64,000 bases of DNA, from contig NZ_JQFA01000002.1 in the NCBI RefSeq assembly GCF_000763385.1, positions 3,720,001 through 3,784,000 of the forward strand, read 5' to 3'. Source of the DNA: Leptolyngbya sp. KIOST-1 (GTDB lineage: Bacteria > Cyanobacteriota > Cyanobacteriia > Phormidesmidales > Phormidesmidaceae). A program made the position numbers and the translations under genes. The notes under the pieces are model-generated. The model was not told where the DNA came from and ran no database searches. It worked only from the letters and a program-made list of their open reading frames with translations. Each line of letters begins with the position of its first letter. Within the stretch, counting starts at the first letter, position 1. Below are positions 60,449 through 64,000 of this stretch, piece by piece.

Positions 60449-60562
60449 ATGCGGAATCTCGATACGGCGGCGACAACGGAGTTGCTGAACCAGATTATGG
60501 AATTTGAGCTGGCGGGGGTGGTGCGCTACACCCACTATTCCCTTGCCCAAGGCACTGATTGA
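60449..60562 (+). pseudogene. Bacterioferritin-like N-terminal fragment
   Basis: 37 codons reading MRNLDTAATTELLNQIMEFE then LAGVVRYTHYSL, matching the N-terminal helix of cyanobacterial bacterioferritin-like proteins, then breaking off with a stop. The ferritin helices after this are missing. Confidence 0.6.
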
Positions 60563-60712
60563 CCCAGCCAGGCGTTCAAGGCATTGTAGAGAGGGGAGTT
60601 TTTTTCACAGCGTTTACGCTTTTGAGTGGTATCTAAGCTTAGAACGCTGACTCCCCCTTGACCTCTTCAATCTCCGAAACCACCGCTTAGCAGGCCTCTC
60701 CGTCGCCTAAAT

Positions 60713-62503
60713 TCAACTTTTGTCAGTCAACCAGGGGTTGGCCTGCTCTAGGGGAGTCAGTTGGGCGGCGATCGCTTCATCAAGGGCAGTTTTGTAGCGC
60801 ACCGCTGCCTCGCGGGATGTGGTCACCACCTGGGCCTTATAGCCGTTGGGGAAAATATGTTGCAGGTAGTGGGCCACCATATCGGCGGCTTTGGCCTGGA
60901 TGGTGGGCAGGGCTTCTAGGTAGGCATCACGGGAGCCATAGCCCAAAATTTGCATCCGCTCTTGCAGGTTGTAGTCGCTAAAGACATCCTCAAAGGCGGC
61001 ATCCATGGCGGCCTGGTCGGGCACTTCGGCGTTGTGGGTGCGGCCTTCGTAGACAATTTCGAGGGTGACTTTATCGTCGATCGCCTCTCGCATGGTGTAC
61101 TTGTCGATGTAGTCGCCAAATACTTTCTCGGTTTTGTCGATGGGGGTGCCGGTATAGCCAAAGCGGGTGGCATTGGGCAGGGCTTTGTCGAGGTTGGCCC
61201 CCAGCAGGGCGTACTGCGAGCGGTGAGCCTCGTCGGTCATCACCAGAATGTGGGTGCTGGGGTTTAGCTCTGGAAAGGTTTCCGCCAGGTCACGCTCCTG
61301 AAATTTGTGGATCATTGCCATCACCAGATCCGAGGTATCGGTGCGCAGCAGGGCCTTGAGTTTGGCAATGCTGTCGGCGGGTTTGACGGTAAAGCCGATG
61401 TTCTGGCCGGTTTCCGCCAACTGCTGCTCTAGCTGGGTGCGATCGGTCACAAACACCACCTTCCACTGAGAGAGGTTGGGATGGCGATACATGACTCTCA
61501 CCATAAACATCATGGTGAGGGATTTGCCCGAGCCCTGGGTGTGCCAAATAATGCCGCTGCGATCGCGCGGGGTGGTGCCGGTTAGCAGACGATCAATGGC
61601 TTTTTTGACGGCGCGATACTGCTGGTAGCGCCCGACGATTTTGATGGTTTCGCCCTTGTCGCTGACCGAGAAGAGGATAAAGTTGCGGAGGATGTCGAGC
61701 AAGTTGTGGGGGTCGAGCATGCCCGCCACCAGGCGCTGCTGGTCGTTGGGGGCGCTGCTGCCGTGGGCCAGGTCGTCGAGGGTGCGGGGGTAGGGGTCGG
61801 CCCAGCGATAGAAGTATTTTTCGCTGTGGGTGGTGATGGTGCCCACTTTGGCCTGGTTGCGACAGGTAGCGACCACAAACTGGTTGTAGTAAAACAGCGG
61901 GGCGCTGCCTTCGCCCTTGGCCCCCCGCTGCTCGCTGTAGCGCAGCATTTGGTCGATGGCTTCAGGAAGGGGTTCTTTGGCCTTAGGCGATTTGCACTCG
62001 ACCACCACCACAGGCAAGCCGTTGAGAAACAGCACGATGTCGGGGATGATGTGGTACTCGGTGCCCAAAATCCGCACTTTGAACTGGCAAACGGCGATAA
62101 AGCGGTTGTTGGCGCAGCGCTCAAAGTCGATGAATTTAACGGTGGGGCTGGGGTCGCCGGTTTGGCGGTTTTGGGAAACGCTGGTGTTTTCTTGCAGCAG
62201 GGTGAAGATGTGGCGGTTATTGTCGAGCAGGCTGTTGCTGGGGAAGCTGGCGGTGAGTTGTTTAACGACTTCCTCTACCTGGTCGTCTTCTAGCCAGGGG
62301 TTAATGACTTTGAGCTGCGCCCGGAGCACGGGCAGCATCACCACTTCGGTAAAGCTGTCGCGGTGGGTGTCGGCTGGGGTTTGGCTGCGCTCTAGATCCA
62401 GCACTTCCCACCCTAGCCCGGCCAGTTGGTCGAGAAAGGGCTTTTCGACGTGGTTGCGTTCGTCGATTTTGATGGCGGGTGGGGTTTTGTCTGAATGTGG
62501 CAT
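60713..62503 (-). CDS. hsdR: HsdR, N-terminal two-thirds (truncated)
   Basis: Type I restriction motor/endonuclease, 596 aa from MPHSDKTPP (62503). The nuclease domain has PDIVLFLNGLPVVVVECKSP with the DxxK-type residues. The SF2 motor has HTQGSGKSLTM (Walker A), TDEAHRSQ (DEAH) and GYTGTPI. The C-terminal helicase part and helical domain are missing. The frame ends ANPWLTDKS after 60736. The final ~100 residues of an HsdR survive at 55922-56224. Start lies five bases after the vapC stop. Probably no active restriction. Confidence 0.88.
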   Translation of the reverse strand: MPHSDKTPPAIKIDERNHVEKPFLDQLAGLGWEVLDLERSQTPADTHRDSFTEVVMLPVLRAQLKVINPWLEDDQVEEVVKQLTASFPSNSLLDNNRHIFTLLQENTSVSQNRQTGDPSPTVKFIDFERCANNRFIAVCQFKVRILGTEYHIIPDIVLFLNGLPVVVVECKSPKAKEPLPEAIDQMLRYSEQRGAKGEGSAPLFYYNQFVVATCRNQAKVGTITTHSEKYFYRWADPYPRTLDDLAHGSSAPNDQQRLVAGMLDPHNLLDILRNFILFSVSDKGETIKIVGRYQQYRAVKKAIDRLLTGTTPRDRSGIIWHTQGSGKSLTMMFMVRVMYRHPNLSQWKVVFVTDRTQLEQQLAETGQNIGFTVKPADSIAKLKALLRTDTSDLVMAMIHKFQERDLAETFPELNPSTHILVMTDEAHRSQYALLGANLDKALPNATRFGYTGTPIDKTEKVFGDYIDKYTMREAIDDKVTLEIVYEGRTHNAEVPDQAAMDAAFEDVFSDYNLQERMQILGYGSRDAYLEALPTIQAKAADMVAHYLQHIFPNGYKAQVVTTSREAAVRYKTALDEAIAAQLTPLEQANPWLTDKS

Positions 62504-62508
62504 TTCTA

Positions 62509-62895
62509 TCACCAAATTACTGGCAAATACTGCCATTGCCGGATCTTCTCATCTTTTGAAATTAAGGAAGCCTTATGAATTAAGCTACTCGCTACAATTA
62601 ATCGATCAGCAGGATCTCCATGAAAATCTCCTGGTAGACGGGTGGATAGTACGGCAATCTCAGGAGTTAAAGGTAATAGAATCACCCTAGGACGTTGGAA
62701 TGCAATGTCAAGCCAGACCTGCACATCCATAGATAAACTGATCCTGCCTTTGGAGTCCAGCATGGCTAGTTCCCAGCAGCTAATTGCAGGAATTGCAATT
62801 TGGTCAGCATTAGCAATCGCATTGATGGCTTTTCGGGAGAGAGCGCTAGATTCATTCATCCACCAAATCCAGGCGTGAGTATCTAAGATGATCAT
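62509..62895 (-). CDS. vapC: VapC-type PIN toxin
   Basis: 128 aa. PIN acidic residues in ILDTHAWIWW, SCWELAML and FHGDPADRLIVA. The ATG overlaps the vapB stop by four bases, and it sits between hsdS and hsdR in the operon. Probably an intact ribonuclease toxin. Confidence 0.85.
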   Translation of the reverse strand: MIILDTHAWIWWMNESSALSRKAINAIANADQIAIPAISCWELAMLDSKGRISLSMDVQVWLDIAFQRPRVILLPLTPEIAVLSTRLPGDFHGDPADRLIVASSLIHKASLISKDEKIRQWQYLPVIW

Positions 62896-63104
62896 TGATC
62901 AGCATCCCATTCAACATCAATGGGCGAAATGATATCCTGCTCGAATAACACACTTCCTTTCAGTGGATTAAAATCAACGTCATTATCGGGTTGATTTGGG
63001 TTAATGGCTGGTCGCTTGAAAGCCAAAATAATACGATGCAAAATGTCAAGATAGGCTTCATCAAGCGTGTCAATTTCTAGCTTTAACTTTTCGCGACTCA
63101 TCAT
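62892..63104 (-). CDS. VapB-like antitoxin
   Basis: 70 aa. LDEAYLDILHRIILAF is the N-terminal helix pattern of small VapB partners. Overlaps the toxin start. Poor similarity beyond that. Confidence 0.65.
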   Translation of the reverse strand: MMSREKLKLEIDTLDEAYLDILHRIILAFKRPAINPNQPDNDVDFNPLKGSVLFEQDIISPIDVEWDADQ

Positions 63105-63153
63105 AATAAATAGCTCCTAGGCTAATGTGAGAAATGTTAACGAAATCCTGGGG

Positions 63154-64000
63154 TTAGGCTTGGCCAAAGGGTGTCGGCTCTAGCAAGGGGGTAACGGGTA
63201 CTTTGCCAGTAAGAAGGTCTTGCATTAATCCTAATTTCTGTCGCTTGATTTTCGAACAACTTTCTTCAAGGATATTTTCTGCTTGTTCAATTTCTCTAAG
63301 ACGCTCTTCAATCAAAACTTGCTCTTCATACTTTGGCAGAGAAATTTTTAGCGAAGCCATGATTCCAATATTTAGATTCACCATTGTTGAGCCAACAGCC
63401 TGTATGCCGATTTGTAGTTGTGTCGTGTAGTATCTATATATTTCAGCCATCCATTTCGATGAGAGGGCTTTCTGAGGCGGTCTCATCAAAAAGCACCCAG
63501 AGCCGCAAACCCATCCTTTCTGATCCTGCTTAATGAAGGCACATCTGGACAGATCGCCGCGCCGAGCAAATATCAGATCATTCGGCAACATCCTATGCCT
63601 TTCTAAGTCATTGGCCCGATCTTCTGGAATTCGCGCAACATTTTTCTCGGAAATATCGGGGCTTTGAATATCTTGAGGCATAACGAATGGCACCCCATCA
63701 GCAACATATTCTGAAGCATGTAATTGACTTCCAAAGGGGCCAGTTTGTAATTTTCCACCATATTTTTCAAGTATTTGACCAATCGTTGTACATTCCCAGT
63801 CTTCGGGGATACGGCCTAGGGGAGAGTCTTTGAAGCGATGAGTGGATTCACTGCGGATGTTGCCGTTTTCGTCGATGCCTTTGGTTAGCAGGTCTTGCAT
63901 TAGCCCGGTTTTGATGCGCTGCTGTTTGGCAATCAGGGTCTCGGTTTGGGCGATCGCGCGGTCAACCGTCGAGAGAACAGTAGCAATTTGAGTTTGTTCA
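63154..64000 (-). CDS. hsdS: HsdS specificity subunit, N-terminal part outside window
   Basis: Open to the right edge. The central conserved helix is present (IATVLSTVDRAIAQTETLI and QQRIKTGLMQDLL), then target-recognition domain 2 (RIPEDWECTTIGQ to about 63300), then the second repeat (EERLREIEQAENIL, LMQDLLTGKVPVTP). TRD1 lies beyond the window. The apparent start at 63900 is an internal Met. hsdM is expected further right. Confidence 0.88.
   Translation of the reverse strand, partial: EQTQIATVLSTVDRAIAQTETLIAKQQRIKTGLMQDLLTKGIDENGNIRSESTHRFKDSPLGRIPEDWECTTIGQILEKYGGKLQTGPFGSQLHASEYVADGVPFVMPQDIQSPDISEKNVARIPEDRANDLERHRMLPNDLIFARRGDLSRCAFIKQDQKGWVCGSGCFLMRPPQKALSSKWMAEIYRYYTTQLQIGIQAVGSTMVNLNIGIMASLKISLPKYEEQVLIEERLREIEQAENILEESCSKIKRQKLGLMQDLLTGKVPVTPLLEPTPFGQA

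Overview
The window reads as a chromosomal segment of a GC-rich, probably filamentous cyanobacterium of the Leptolyngbya/Nodosilinea kind. The evidence is the frequent HIP1 octamer (GCGATCGC), a one-piece tmRNA with a cyanobacterial tag (ANTIVPFARKAAPVAA), a delta-9 acyl-lipid desaturase, CHAT-TPR and DUF4058 proteins, and many cyanobacterial palindromic repeats. The genus is an inference. No rRNA is present.

Positions 1-40 kb are mostly housekeeping and metabolism. They hold the end of a phosphonate-type ABC importer (phnC-phnE-phnE), rplU-rpmA with a strong terminator, and ssrA. Next come mgtE facing a lipid kinase with a degenerate methylglyoxal-synthase domain, a CHAT-TM-TPR protein diverging from a secreted S9 peptidase, eno, and a YdaT/DUF2188 protein. 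Two membrane proteins, a saccharopine-dehydrogenase-like oxidoreductase, glgX and a GT8 glycosyltransferase follow. A Fur-family (probably Zur) regulator diverges from purS-purQ. Then come a thioredoxin-like [2Fe-2S] ferredoxin, desC divergent from an unusual TetR fusion protein, a GNAT-PhzF pair, a YdcF protein, a MocR regulator, a decayed RAYT transposase between REP repeats, a serine-less acyl-carrier-like protein, an SDR, formamidase fmdA-fmdB, and DUF1963 and DUF4870 proteins.

Positions 40.8-64 kb are a heavily rearranged defence and mobile island. It contains tail-to-tail truncated dndC and dndD genes, two MNT/HEPN pairs (one HepT broken by an amber codon), an XRE regulator, a HEPN-like protein, an HNH endonuclease, and a Dnd-associated protein 4-like gene beside a truncated relative. 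A PIN toxin pair follows. Beyond it lies an overlapping block of DUF4058, a 56-residue ORF and an SMC/DndD-like ATPase, with a PLD-nuclease/SF2 helicase upstream. A type I restriction locus (hsdS-vapB-vapC-hsdR, reading leftwards from the right edge) has lost the middle of hsdR. The hsdR C-terminal piece lies 4.5 kb away beside an IS3 element.

The DNA between the two hsdR pieces holds an IS3 copy plus a 316-bp direct partial copy, an integrase cut by the IS, tRNA-Phe, a Cas6 N-terminus fused to a PPC domain beside one isolated CRISPR-like repeat, a brnT relic and a bacterioferritin fragment. Just left of this, a tRNA-Cys 3' half is flanked on both sides by paired decamers and looks like a phage/ICE attP site. 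The most novel-looking items are the SMC/helicase block, the attP-like site, the Cas6-PPC fusion with its solitary repeat, the TetR-recombinase-like fusion with candidate operators, the Ser-less ACP, and a complete 100-bp MITE with a 7-bp target duplication.
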